Part shown: in pieces, positions 1-6,520 of the stretch
Numbering within the stretch: position 1 is the first letter of the stretch
Layout: every line of letters begins with the position of its first letter
NCBI GenBank assembly: GCA_016194725.1
Contig: JACQAW010000347.1
Span: 1-8,366 of the forward strand
DNA: 8,366 nucleotides
Source: Deltaproteobacteria bacterium
GTDB taxonomy: Bacteria; Bdellovibrionota; UBA1018; UBA923
Direction: 5' to 3'
Notes under the pieces: model-generated
Databases searched by the model: none
What the model was told of the DNA's origin: nothing
The model's input: the letters and a program-made list of their open reading frames with translations, nothing else
Program-made: the position numbers and the translations under genes

Positions 1-2
1 AA

Positions 3-617
3 AAATTCCTCTACAGCAACATCGGCGCGGGACTGCTGGGGCAGCTGCTCGTCGCGCGTGCCGGGCTGCCGAGCTATGAGGAGCTGCTGACCACGAGGAT
101 CGCGGGACCACTTGGCATGCGCGACACCCGGGTGAGCTGGACCGCGGACTCCTGGTCGCGTGCCGCGCATCAAAGAGGGCCCCGCGCCTCGGGCTCTCCA
201 AGCGGCTACGTGCTCCTTGGCGGCGGTGCCGGCGGAATCAAGTCGACGGTCGACGATTTACTCAAATTCGAAGGCGCTTACCTCGGCTTTCAAAAGACCG
301 GCTTCGGGCCCGCTCTGAACATGACGCTCGAGCGTCGGTACGCTCGCGACACGGGAGAGAGTGTGGGGCTTCTTTGGAACCTCGATCCGCGGGAGAATCT
401 GGTTTCCAAGGACGGCAAAGTGAACGGGCATCTCGCATTCCTGCTTTTCTCGCGGCAAAAGCAAGCCGGTGTCGTGATCTGCACCACCGTCGGAGCCAAG
501 ACGCGCCTCAAACTTCTGGCCCGCAAGCTTCTGGCGCTGCTCGACAGCCGGCCCGCGAGCGCGGTGGCCCCAGCCAACGGCTCCGGCCCTGAAGAGGACT
601 CCGACGACGAGGATTGA
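3..617 (+). CDS. Serine hydrolase, class C beta-lactamase fold, C-terminal part (5' truncated by window)
   Basis: The reading frame is open from base 3, so the start and the N-terminal SxxK nucleophile motif lie outside the window; 204 residues remain. Seen: a Y-S-N triad at bases 12-20 matches the second active-site motif (YxN) of class C beta-lactamases, DD-peptidases and esterases. It is followed by the PLGMRDT segment at 109-129, typical of this family. The glycine-rich GYVLLGGGAGGIKST segment near 208-246 is the usual 'adds/GGG..ST..D' region. The third motif, normally H/K-T/S-G, appears as K-D-G at 408-416, followed by VNGHLAFLLF, which aligns to the family's 'GTPGFxSFLxF' strand. The C-terminus ends in an acidic tail, EEDSDDED. 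The family hydrolyses beta-lactams, peptidoglycan stem peptides or esters; which applies here cannot be told. The next gene starts 64 bases downstream on the same strand. Confidence 0.85.
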   Translation, partial: KFLYSNIGAGLLGQLLVARAGLPSYEELLTTRIAGPLGMRDTRVSWTADSWSRAAHQRGPRASGSPSGYVLLGGGAGGIKSTVDDLLKFEGAYLGFQKTGFGPALNMTLERRYARDTGESVGLLWNLDPRENLVSKDGKVNGHLAFLLFSRQKQAGVVICTTVGAKTRLKLLARKLLALLDSRPASAVAPANGSGPEEDSDDED

Positions 618-631
618 AGCCGAATCGTCGG
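601..631 (+). repeat. Inverted repeat spanning the serine hydrolase stop codon
   Basis: CCGACGA (601-607) pairs perfectly with TCGTCGG (625-631), with a 17-nt loop containing the TGA stop. An alternative shorter hairpin, GCCGA-ATCG-TCGGC, occupies 619-632. There is no T-run after either arm, so this is not a convincing intrinsic terminator, and the arms may be chance in GC-rich sequence. Confidence 0.25.
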
Positions 632-680
632 CAAAGGAAGAATCATCCGCTTGCCGCGCCCATCCGTGGTACAGGCCCTC

Positions 681-2819
681 ATGTTTAACCGTATCGTTCT
701 CTTGATGAGCTTCCTGGTCTCGTGCACGGGCGCGTCCGTCCTCGGCGCCGATTCCAAAAATCCCTTCGACCTGATCGAAGCCGCTCGAAAACAGGGCACG
801 ATCACCGACGCTCAGGCCGCGCTTTATGGCGCTCAGGTCTTTCGCGGCACGCAAGACCTTCCCGAAGCTTATCGCGGCGACCCCCAGGCCGCGCAGGTCA
901 ACACCACGCCAGGCCATCTTCACGTGGCCATGCTGATCGGGCAGTTTCCGAAGCTCTCGCTGCCGGAGCAAAAGCAGGCGCTGCGGCTGATCGCGCCGCC
1001 GGCGTACGTCTGGAAACCCGCCAGGCCCAAAGCCCTGGATGACGACGGCGACAACGGCGAAGGCGAAGAAGACCCCCAGCCCGATCCCGATCCGAGCTGG
1101 ATCACGGTGGAAAACCTGGACGTGAAAGTCTGGTATCGCAAAGAAGACCCCAACGGCGCGACCTACGCAAAAACCCTGGCCAGCTCCTTCGGATCGATTC
1201 GCGATCGCCTGGTGGCCCTGATGGATCGCGGCCCGCTGGCCGACGATGGCGAAAGCTACGGCTACGAGCTGAAAGACGGCACCAAAATCAATCTCGGCAA
1301 CGGCGGCAACGGGAAGATGGACATTTACCTCATGCCCCTCGCCACGGGCAGCAAGACTTACGCCTACACCATGCCGTATGTTTCACTGACCAAGCCCATC
1401 CCCACGCCCGCGTTCCTGGTGTTCAACACCGGCATCCCGATGGACGAAGACCGCCTGAAAGCCACGCTCGGCCACGAGCTGATGCATGCCATTCAGTTCG
1501 CCTTTCCCAAGCTGACGGATCAGCTCGAAGAAATCCCGATGAACGAAGGCGTGGCGAAATGGGCGGAAGAGTTTCTTTATCCCGACAAGCATTACGCGCA
1601 TGAATGGCCCGACTTCACCATGTACACCTGGACGTCGCTGCTTTCCGACTCGTACGCGACCTGGACGTTTTACTATTATCTGCAGCACGAGCTGGGCGAG
1701 ACCACGCTCCGGATGATCTACGAAAACATGGCGACCCATCACCCCTACGACGCTATCGACGCCACCATCACCGGCGGGTTCAAGAAGCAGTGGCCGCTCT
1801 TCGCCGTCAAGGATTGGAATCAGCTGCCCAACGACGACAGCTTCTGGAAATGGGACAAGTACGGGTTCACGCCCTACGAGGCCAAAGACGTTCCGATCAT
1901 GGAAAAGCCCATGGCGATCGGCGGGACCGGCGATTTCGTCGAGCGCCACGAGTTCGACATGCTGCCGCTTTCCAGGCGTTATCTTTTTTATGCGGTCGAT
2001 AAGAAGACGAAAGCGCGTTCCATCGCCATCGAAATGGCGCACTTCTTCCAGCTCGACAAAATTTTCCTGAAGGCGCTGGTGAAGTACCAGGGCTCGGACG
2101 CCTGGAAGACCGAGGAATGGAACAGCCCGCTGGAGGCCAAAGAGTTCTGCCTGGACATGACCCAGGAGCGCATCGAGAAGATCGTGCTCATCTACTCCAA
2201 CTTCGACCATAAAGGCGCCGAGCCGTTGAAGGTGCGCACGGTCGCCAAAGCGACGAACATCGGCTGCTACACCTACAAGGGAAAGATCAAGGGCCGGCTC
2301 AAGAGCGCGGGCGTAACCCTGGACATGGACACCGATGCCGTTTTCAAAGTCGTCGATCGCATGCATCGCGAAGCCGGTGACAACGGTGGGCACATGCCGG
2401 GTCGCTTCGATCTGGCCTCGGTGAAAGTGGGATACACTTATCAGGGCAAGCAGCAAGGCTGCACGGCCTTCGAGAACGGTTCGGTCGAAGCGTCAGGCCC
2501 CGAGATGCGCAAGAGCGGTGCTCTTGGCATGTATCCTTATCACGAATCCACTCTGCCAAACGGACGCAAGTACTCGGGCAACATCGCGCACCCCGTATCG
2601 AAACCACTCATAGCGACTTACCATTGCCCGGACGGCCACAGCTTCACGCTGCCGTATTACCTCTATCCGTGGTTGGTAGGAAATTATGGAGTGGGCTTCG
2701 GACGCATCGCTGGCGACACGGGTTTGGTTCAGGGCAAGGGACTGGTCAACGCGCCACAGACCGGCGCGACCACCCTGGAGTTCGACTATACGCTCTCGCC
2801 GGTGGCGCAGGACGAGTAA
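681..2819 (+). CDS. Exported HExxH zinc metallopeptidase-like protein (MXAN_6640-type gluzincin), putative lipoprotein
   Basis: This 712-residue exported protein probably cleaves peptides outside the inner membrane; its substrate is unknown. Seen: the catalytic-type motif HELMH at residues 265-269, in the context ATLGHELMHAIQF, with a downstream NEGVAKWAEE segment whose Glu289 is a good third zinc ligand. This HExxHxxQ plus W/N-E-G-x-A-x-W arrangement resembles the MXAN_6640 family of putative metallopeptidases. The N-terminus MFNRIVLLMSFLVSC has a lipobox-like LVSC (Cys15); cleavage by signal peptidase I after VLGA is the alternative. Residues 120-142 form an Asp/Glu/Pro-rich linker between an N-terminal domain and the catalytic domain. 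The C-terminal half looks beta-rich and carries four cysteines (490, 529, 594, 649) that could form two disulfides. I chose ATG 681 because the signal peptide begins there; the in-frame TTG at 651 has AGGAAG upstream and would add ten residues. Confidence 0.75.
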   Translation: MFNRIVLLMSFLVSCTGASVLGADSKNPFDLIEAARKQGTITDAQAALYGAQVFRGTQDLPEAYRGDPQAAQVNTTPGHLHVAMLIGQFPKLSLPEQKQALRLIAPPAYVWKPARPKALDDDGDNGEGEEDPQPDPDPSWITVENLDVKVWYRKEDPNGATYAKTLASSFGSIRDRLVALMDRGPLADDGESYGYELKDGTKINLGNGGNGKMDIYLMPLATGSKTYAYTMPYVSLTKPIPTPAFLVFNTGIPMDEDRLKATLGHELMHAIQFAFPKLTDQLEEIPMNEGVAKWAEEFLYPDKHYAHEWPDFTMYTWTSLLSDSYATWTFYYYLQHELGETTLRMIYENMATHHPYDAIDATITGGFKKQWPLFAVKDWNQLPNDDSFWKWDKYGFTPYEAKDVPIMEKPMAIGGTGDFVERHEFDMLPLSRRYLFYAVDKKTKARSIAIEMAHFFQLDKIFLKALVKYQGSDAWKTEEWNSPLEAKEFCLDMTQERIEKIVLIYSNFDHKGAEPLKVRTVAKATNIGCYTYKGKIKGRLKSAGVTLDMDTDAVFKVVDRMHREAGDNGGHMPGRFDLASVKVGYTYQGKQQGCTAFENGSVEASGPEMRKSGALGMYPYHESTLPNGRKYSGNIAHPVSKPLIATYHCPDGHSFTLPYYLYPWLVGNYGVGFGRIAGDTGLVQGKGLVNAPQTGATTLEFDYTLSPVAQDE

Positions 2820-2932
2820 CATCGGACGGAGCATTCGGGCCCCGAGTTGCCTCAAGTAGGCGAAAACGTTAGCTGCCCACCGCGGTCGCCCCCTCGTTTC
2901 AGTTGCCAGTTGTTCCCGATGCTTGAGTCAGC
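2820..2932. other. Intergenic spacer without a gene
   Basis: The spacer between the metallopeptidase stop and the promoter-like element of the next gene contains no credible ORF. A GC-rich odd palindrome, TCGGG-C-CCCGA, occurs at 2837-2847, but its loop is too small and no T-tract follows, so I do not call a terminator. Confidence 0.5.
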
Positions 2933-2938
2933 TATGAA
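2910..2938 (+). promoter_or_regulatory. Possible sigma70-like promoter giving a leaderless transcript
   Basis: TTGTTC (2910-2915) and TATGAA (2933-2938) are separated by exactly 17 bases. They match the -35 and -10 consensus at 3/6 and 4/6 positions. Transcription would start about 7 bases after the -10 box, at or within a few bases of the ATG at 2948. That would explain why no Shine-Dalgarno sequence precedes that ATG. The match is weak and could be chance. Confidence 0.3.
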
Positions 2939-2947
2939 AACCCCAAA

Positions 2948-3457
2948 ATGCAACCGCAATGGGCTCCGTTTCATGTCGTCGAATCCGCCGCTCCACCCGC
3001 ACCTCGCGACGTGAAGACGCTCGAAGGGCGAGGCGATCGCATGCGGGCCGCGGCTTTCGCGGAGCTCCAGGCCGTGGTGGCCTTTGGCTGGGCGGCTGAG
3101 TTTTTTCAGGACTCGCCAAAAGAGCTGCGCGAGGCTTGGCGCACGCTTGTCGCCGAGGAAAAGCAGCACTACGAAGCCATCATGAAGCGCATGCAGGAGC
3201 TTGGCATTGATCCGGCCGGGCGGCCGGTGTCGGCTCGCATCTGGGAGTCGCTAAAGAGCTGTGAAACCGCCGAGAAGTTCGCGCGCTATATGGCCAACTC
3301 CGAGGAGCGGGGGCGTCAGGCCGGCATCCGTTTCGTGAGTGAGATTTCGGGAGCCGATCCCACGACGGCCGGGATCTTCGCGAAGATCGTCGAAGACGAG
3401 CTCGACCACATGGCGCTCGTCGCGCGCTTCTATCCGACGGGGAGCCAAGGAAAGTGA
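2948..3457 (+). CDS. Ferritin-like diiron-fold protein (DUF455-type)
   Basis: This 169-residue, mostly helical protein has no signal peptide, so it is probably cytoplasmic. Seen: a helix-1 Glu39 in FAELQA, an ExxH pair at Glu71-His74 (EEKQH), a third-helix Glu-Glu at 119-120, and a second ExxH at Glu151-His154 (DELDH). This E...ExxH...E...ExxH spacing is the carboxylate/histidine diiron set of the ferritin-like superfamily. The surrounding ELQA, E-x-x-H and 'LGIDPAGRPV' context resembles DUF455, with MiaE-like hydroxylases as a more distant alternative. The reaction is unknown; iron-dependent oxidation or hydroxylation is only inferred. ATG 2948 is the first possible start: an in-frame TGA lies at 2924-2926 with no start codon between. 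No ribosome binding site is visible. The 3' end overlaps the glycosyltransferase start by four bases (GTGA), so the two are co-translated. Confidence 0.72.
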   Translation: MQPQWAPFHVVESAAPPAPRDVKTLEGRGDRMRAAAFAELQAVVAFGWAAEFFQDSPKELREAWRTLVAEEKQHYEAIMKRMQELGIDPAGRPVSARIWESLKSCETAEKFARYMANSEERGRQAGIRFVSEISGADPTTAGIFAKIVEDELDHMALVARFYPTGSQGK

Positions 3458-4734
3458 GTGCCACCCACCGCGCCGCGGTTTCGCGCGCGCTCTTCATCGG
3501 CACCGTCTGGCCCGAGCCGGAATCTTCGGCGGCGGGCATACGCACGCTGGGACTGATCAAGGCCTTGTTGCAGGAAGGGTGGGAGATCCATTTTCTTTCA
3601 CCCGCGGTCGAAAAGGAGTTCACCGTCGCGCTGCGAGAGCTCGGTGTCCAAACGCGATCGCAGCAGGCGAATGAGCCAGGTTTTGACCGCTTCGTGGAGG
3701 AGCTCAGCCCTGACGTCGCGATTTACGATCGTTTCATCATGGAAGAACAGTTCGGCTGGCGAGTTCGGGAGAATTCGCCCGCGACGTTGAACGTCTTGGA
3801 TACGATCGATCTGCACTTTTTGCGGCGCGGGCGCCATGAGGCGCTTCAGGCAGGGCAGCCGCTTGAGGCTGTCTTCAATGCCGCTTGGGATTTTTCAGAC
3901 CCCGCTGCACCCGGGCACGAGGACGCGCTCCGCGAAGTCGGCTCGATTTTCCGTTGCGATCTGACGCTGATGATCTCGGACTTCGAGCTCGAGCTGCTGG
4001 CGGATCGGCTCAGCGTTCCGCGTGAGCTGTTGCTGCATCTGCCGTTTTTTCTCGCGCCGGCCGAGCGAACGCTTGCGCCTGCGTTCGAGCAGCGCGCGCA
4101 CTTCGTCTCGATCGGGAACTTCAGGCATCTGCCGAATGCCGACGGGGTGCGCTGGCTCAAAGAGCGAATCTGGCCGGCGATTCGAAAAGAGCTTCCCGAA
4201 GTCGAAGCGCATGTTTACGGCGCCTATCCTTCTCGCGAGATGATGGACCTCACGAATGCTCGCCAGGGCTTTCATGTCCACGGCCCCGCGCCGCATGCGG
4301 TTGAAACTTTGCGCCGCTACCGGGTCAATCTCGCTCCACTGCGTTTTGGCGCCGGCATCAAGGGGAAGGTTGCCGACGGGTGGTGCGCGGGCGCGCCTAC
4401 CGTGACGACGCCCATCGGGGCCGAGGGAATGTGCGTGCCGGGGGCGGAGTTCGCGGGTGCCGTCGAACGGTCAGAAGAGGCGTTTGCCCGCGCCTGTGTC
4501 CTGCTCTATCGCGACGCTCAGGCTTGGAGCGTGGCGCAGGCCAGCGGATTCGAAGCCTTTGACGGGCTTTTCGCTGAAACGCGCAACGCGCGCCGCTTTC
4601 TTGACGCGATTTCGGCGCTGCGCGCGAAGTTGCCGCAGCATCGCTCGCGCAACTTCATGGGCTCGATGCTCAAACACCACTTTCACCAGAGCACGAAATA
4701 CTTTTCTCGCTGGATTGAGGCGAAGAATCGCTGA
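3454..4734 (+). CDS. Glycosyltransferase, GT-B fold, family 4 type (group 1)
   Basis: This 426-residue protein probably transfers a sugar from a nucleotide donor to an envelope polysaccharide, lipid or protein acceptor; the acceptor cannot be told. Seen: an N-terminal Rossmann half starting with ALFIGTVWPEPESSAAG, in which the 'P-E-S-x-A-G' loop is typical of the acceptor-domain entry. The C-terminal donor domain begins near HFVSIGNF and contains the PLRFGAGIKGKVADGW segment (A300-K305 core), then TTPIGAEGM. This GIKGK(V/I)ADG...IGAEGM signature belongs to a subgroup of GT4 enzymes in which the usual EX7E motif is altered. The C-terminal approx. 30 residues are basic and aromatic, and could bind membrane. 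The start is GTG, overlapping the upstream stop as GTGA, with AAGG at 3447-3450 and GGAG at 3441-3444 as possible ribosome binding sites. Coupling to a ferritin-like gene is unusual. Confidence 0.87.
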   Translation: MSATHRAAVSRALFIGTVWPEPESSAAGIRTLGLIKALLQEGWEIHFLSPAVEKEFTVALRELGVQTRSQQANEPGFDRFVEELSPDVAIYDRFIMEEQFGWRVRENSPATLNVLDTIDLHFLRRGRHEALQAGQPLEAVFNAAWDFSDPAAPGHEDALREVGSIFRCDLTLMISDFELELLADRLSVPRELLLHLPFFLAPAERTLAPAFEQRAHFVSIGNFRHLPNADGVRWLKERIWPAIRKELPEVEAHVYGAYPSREMMDLTNARQGFHVHGPAPHAVETLRRYRVNLAPLRFGAGIKGKVADGWCAGAPTVTTPIGAEGMCVPGAEFAGAVERSEEAFARACVLLYRDAQAWSVAQASGFEAFDGLFAETRNARRFLDAISALRAKLPQHRSRNFMGSMLKHHFHQSTKYFSRWIEAKNR

Positions 4735-4772
4735 AATCGGTTTACATTAAATATTTATAATTTATAACCGAC
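4735..4772. terminator. AT-rich convergent intergenic spacer with short inverted repeat, possible bidirectional terminator
   Basis: The 38 bases between the two convergent stop codons are strikingly AT-rich against GC-rich surroundings. TCGGTT (4737-4742) is complementary to AACCGA (4766-4771), and partial A/T complementarity continues inwards. A weak stem with AT-rich flanks at a convergent junction suits transcription termination in both directions. There is no classical GC-rich stem followed by a U-run. Confidence 0.35.
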
Positions 4773-5228
4773 TTACATACGCTCCGGCTGCCAGGCGTGC
4801 CGCTCGTTCTGGCTGCCTTTGCACCAGGCGTAGAGCGCGTCGTACATGACCATGCCGTGCTTGAGCATCTCGTGGTCGTCTTGAAAGTTGTGAGAAAGCC
4901 CAAGGCTCAAGGCATGAAGGCCCGCGGCCTGCGGGGCGAGGTCGTGCCGATCGGTATCGGCACCGCGAATGATCACGGCAAGCTTTAGAAGGGCTGGGTC
5001 GGTCAGCTTGTACTTCTTCAAGAAGGTATCGAAGCTGCAAAGCTCGCCCTCGTGGGTCAGCTCGACGCCAGGGACGTCGTAGGGAATCGCGCCCGTTTCT
5101 TTAGCGACGCTGAGCACCTGTTCTTTCGGCACATAAAGAAACTCGGGCTGCTTATCGATGAAGCGCGCGATCAGCCAGGGACAGGCGATACGATCGATTT
5201 TCGGACGCTCGCGGGTAACCCATTTCAT
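4773..5228 (-). CDS. Stand-alone ChrB C-terminal domain protein (chromate-resistance family)
   Basis: This 151-residue protein matches the C-terminal domain of ChrB, the chromate-responsive protein found with ChrA efflux pumps. Seen: WVTRERPKIDRIACPWLIAR at residues 3-22, the family's opening signature with Cys16; then Val/Pro-rich YVPKEQ; then the THEGELCSFDTF segment with His59 and Cys64; then the LKLAVIIRGAD and GLHALSLGL helices. Full ChrB proteins are about 300 residues; the N-terminal half is absent here. No signal peptide is seen, so it is probably cytoplasmic. ATG 5228 is preceded by a strong AAGGAG (5234-5239) with five bases of spacing, and the homology starts right there. The frame stays open upstream to 5642, but that stretch is the out-of-frame shadow of the neighbouring gene. 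It is the last gene of the minus-strand operon. Cys16, His59 and Cys64 could bind metal (inference). Confidence 0.88.
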   Translation of the reverse strand: MKWVTRERPKIDRIACPWLIARFIDKQPEFLYVPKEQVLSVAKETGAIPYDVPGVELTHEGELCSFDTFLKKYKLTDPALLKLAVIIRGADTDRHDLAPQAAGLHALSLGLSHNFQDDHEMLKHGMVMYDALYAWCKGSQNERHAWQPERM

Positions 5229-5233
5229 GAAAG

Positions 5234-5239
5234 CTCCTT
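5234..5239 (-). promoter_or_regulatory. Strong ribosome binding site deciding the ChrB-domain start
   Basis: AAGGAG on the minus strand lies five bases before ATG 5228. It supports this start over the longer open frame. Confidence 0.8.
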
Positions 5240-5250
5240 GGCGGGAAAAG

Positions 5251-5278
5251 CGGGGCCAGCATGACTCGCCTGGCCCCG
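5251..5278 (-). terminator. Hairpin between the Cys-rich gene and the ChrB-domain gene (weak terminator or processing element)
   Basis: CGGGGCCAG (5251-5259) and CTGGCCCCG (5270-5278) form a perfect 9-bp GC-rich stem with a 10-nt loop. On the minus strand the stem is followed by CTTTT, a short T-run, and lies 12 bases before the AAGGAG of the next gene. It could attenuate expression of the last gene or protect the upstream mRNA. Confidence 0.55.
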
Positions 5279-5296
5279 AAACCACGCTCGACCCGA

Positions 5297-5590
5297 CTAT
5301 TCCTTGTGCTCGCCCTTTTCGTCGTGGTGCTCTTCGCCTTTTTCTTCCTTGCCCATCTTCTTCTCGTAAGACTCGTGGGCCTCGTAGCAGGCGTGTTTGA
5401 AGCCGTCGTCCTTCTTGCCGTGCGCTTCGTGTTGCTCGAGGCACTCGTGAGCGTCGGCCTCGGTCTTGGCCTTGCAACCGAACTTCTTGAGCTCGCCTTT
5501 GCAAGCCTTCAACATGCCGCCCGCCGCGAACGCCGAGGGCACCGCCATCATGCTTCCCACTGCCACCACCGCGACAAATAACTTGTTCAT
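5297..5590 (-). CDS. Small exported Cys4 protein with His/Glu-rich metal-binding-like tail
   Basis: This is a 97-residue hypothetical protein. Residues 1-22 form a Sec signal peptide (MNKLFVAVVAVGSMMAVPSAFA, ending AFA). The mature part has four cysteines at 30, 39, 50 and 68, spaced C-x8-C-x10-CLxxH-x14-C, with mostly helical sequence between. This resembles a single Cys-rich repeat of the GLG1 type, which would be two disulfides in a helical hairpin in the oxidising periplasm. The tail, from about residue 74, is Lys/Glu-rich with His88, His89 and His95, suited to loose binding of soft or transition metals. The ATG overlaps the stop of the DUF1259 gene (ATGA, 5587-5590), with AAGGG at 5599-5603 as a ribosome binding site, so translation is coupled. 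Metal buffering or a disulfide partner for the operon's thioredoxin is inferred; I recognise no named protein. Confidence 0.8.
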   Translation of the reverse strand: MNKLFVAVVAVGSMMAVPSAFAAGGMLKACKGELKKFGCKAKTEADAHECLEQHEAHGKKDDGFKHACYEAHESYEKKMGKEEKGEEHHDEKGEHKE

Positions 5591-6501
5591 TTCGTTTTCC
5601 CTTTCGTTTGAACCGCCAGCGCGGCTTTGACCGCCTGAGCAAGCTCGGTTGACTTTCCCCGACCCCAGTAATGCAGGAACAGCGTTCGGGGTTTCTCTCC
5701 CGTCATATGGGAGTGAATTGCGACAATATTGACGTTCGACTTACGAAGCGACCTGAGAACCGGCTGCAGCTCGTCTTCGAGCACCGCGAAGTCGCCGTCA
5801 ACGAGCGCGTTGTCATCGCTGCCCGCGAAGGCGGCCCAGGTGTTCACGCCCATGTCTTTTCCGGCGTTACATCCGCAGGCCATTTTGGCATTTCGCCCGA
5901 TGGTGACTTTGAACATGCCGTCTTTGGCATCACCCGGCTGTCCGATAATTTCTTCGATCGGCTTTCCGGTGATCGAGCTTTTCCCAGGAAGATCGCTGAG
6001 CCCAAAACTCTTTGAGGGAGTTGAAGAGGCTTCCCTGATCTGTTTGACCTTGTCGAGCGCGGCTCGCACGCCGTGCGCCAGCTTTTCCGAGGTTCCTTCG
6101 CCAGAGATGTGCATGAAGTACACCTTGGGGTCTTCATAGAAGAAGTGGTTGTGGAGAGCCGTGACGTCGATTCCATTCTCAAAAAGCGCGCTCATGACCG
6201 GATTCACCTCGTCTTGGAAGAGCACGAGGTCGCCCATCACCATGAGGTCGCTTTTTCTTCCCTTGGTAAAAGCCGCCCAGGTCGTCAGTCCCATGAAAGG
6301 CGGCATCGTCCACCCATCAACCGCGATCTTCACGTCGGCGCGCGGCTGGCTGACCTTGAAGGTCGCTTCCTTTTCGTTGAGCTTTCCTTTCAGGCCCGTG
6401 ATCTCTTCGATCTTCGCGGCGTCGATTTGCGGCGTGGCAGCCCAGGCACCGGGCATCAAGAAAACCGAAATCAGACCGACGAATGCGAATGGCTTGGTCA
6501 T
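5587..6501 (-). CDS. Exported protein with two tandem DUF1259 (LppY/LpqO) domains
   Basis: This is a 304-residue periplasmic protein; the biochemical function of DUF1259 is not established. Residues 1-21 are a signal peptide (ending AWA). Two homologous repeats follow, offset by about 146 residues. Each has TWAAF (74-78; 221-225), a GD pair (90-91; 236-237), a Glu in QDEV/EDEL (98; 244), an H-x-H (H117/H119 as HNH; H263/H265 as HSH) and a His 14 residues after the first (H131; H277). The repeated HxH...H set looks like a metal site in each domain. Repeat 2 alone carries a C-G-C (209-211) before its TWAAF. ATG 6501 is chosen over an open extension to 6633 because of the signal peptide and the AGGAGAG at 6506-6512. 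It follows the thioredoxin gene by 19 bases and overlaps the next gene by four. Confidence 0.9.
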   Translation of the reverse strand: MTKPFAFVGLISVFLMPGAWAATPQIDAAKIEEITGLKGKLNEKEATFKVSQPRADVKIAVDGWTMPPFMGLTTWAAFTKGRKSDLMVMGDLVLFQDEVNPVMSALFENGIDVTALHNHFFYEDPKVYFMHISGEGTSEKLAHGVRAALDKVKQIREASSTPSKSFGLSDLPGKSSITGKPIEEIIGQPGDAKDGMFKVTIGRNAKMACGCNAGKDMGVNTWAAFAGSDDNALVDGDFAVLEDELQPVLRSLRKSNVNIVAIHSHMTGEKPRTLFLHYWGRGKSTELAQAVKAALAVQTKGKTK

Positions 6502-6505
6502 AAAG

Positions 6506-6512
6506 CTCTCCT
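6506..6512 (-). promoter_or_regulatory. Ribosome binding site deciding the DUF1259 start
   Basis: AGGAGAG on the minus strand lies four bases before ATG 6501 and inside the 19-base gap after the upstream stop. It rules against the longer frame, which would overlap the upstream gene by 113 bases. Confidence 0.75.
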
Positions 6513-6520
6513 GTAAGGGT

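Noticed and set aside
651..680. TTG start for the metallopeptidase
   Set aside because: Possible, since AGGAAG lies ten bases upstream, but it puts ten extra residues before a normal signal peptide that begins at ATG 681.
258..971. 237-codon minus-strand open frame overlapping the serine hydrolase and the start of the metallopeptidase
   Set aside because: It is low in recognisable motifs and covers two well-supported plus-strand genes and their gap.
1383..2456. 357-codon open frame on the minus strand, antisense to the metallopeptidase
   Set aside because: The plus-strand frame carries a signal peptide, HExxH and coherent protein sequence. The antisense frame shows no recognisable family and is a product of GC-rich codon bias.
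2837..2847. GGGCCC-centred palindrome as a terminator for the metallopeptidase
   Set aside because: The loop is too small for a stable hairpin and no T-run follows.
5229..5642. N-terminal extension of the ChrB-domain frame (Arg/Gly-rich)
   Set aside because: It lies out of frame over the Cys-rich gene, reads as low-complexity basic sequence, and the AAGGAG at 5234-5239 marks ATG 5228. It is not the missing ChrB N-terminal domain.
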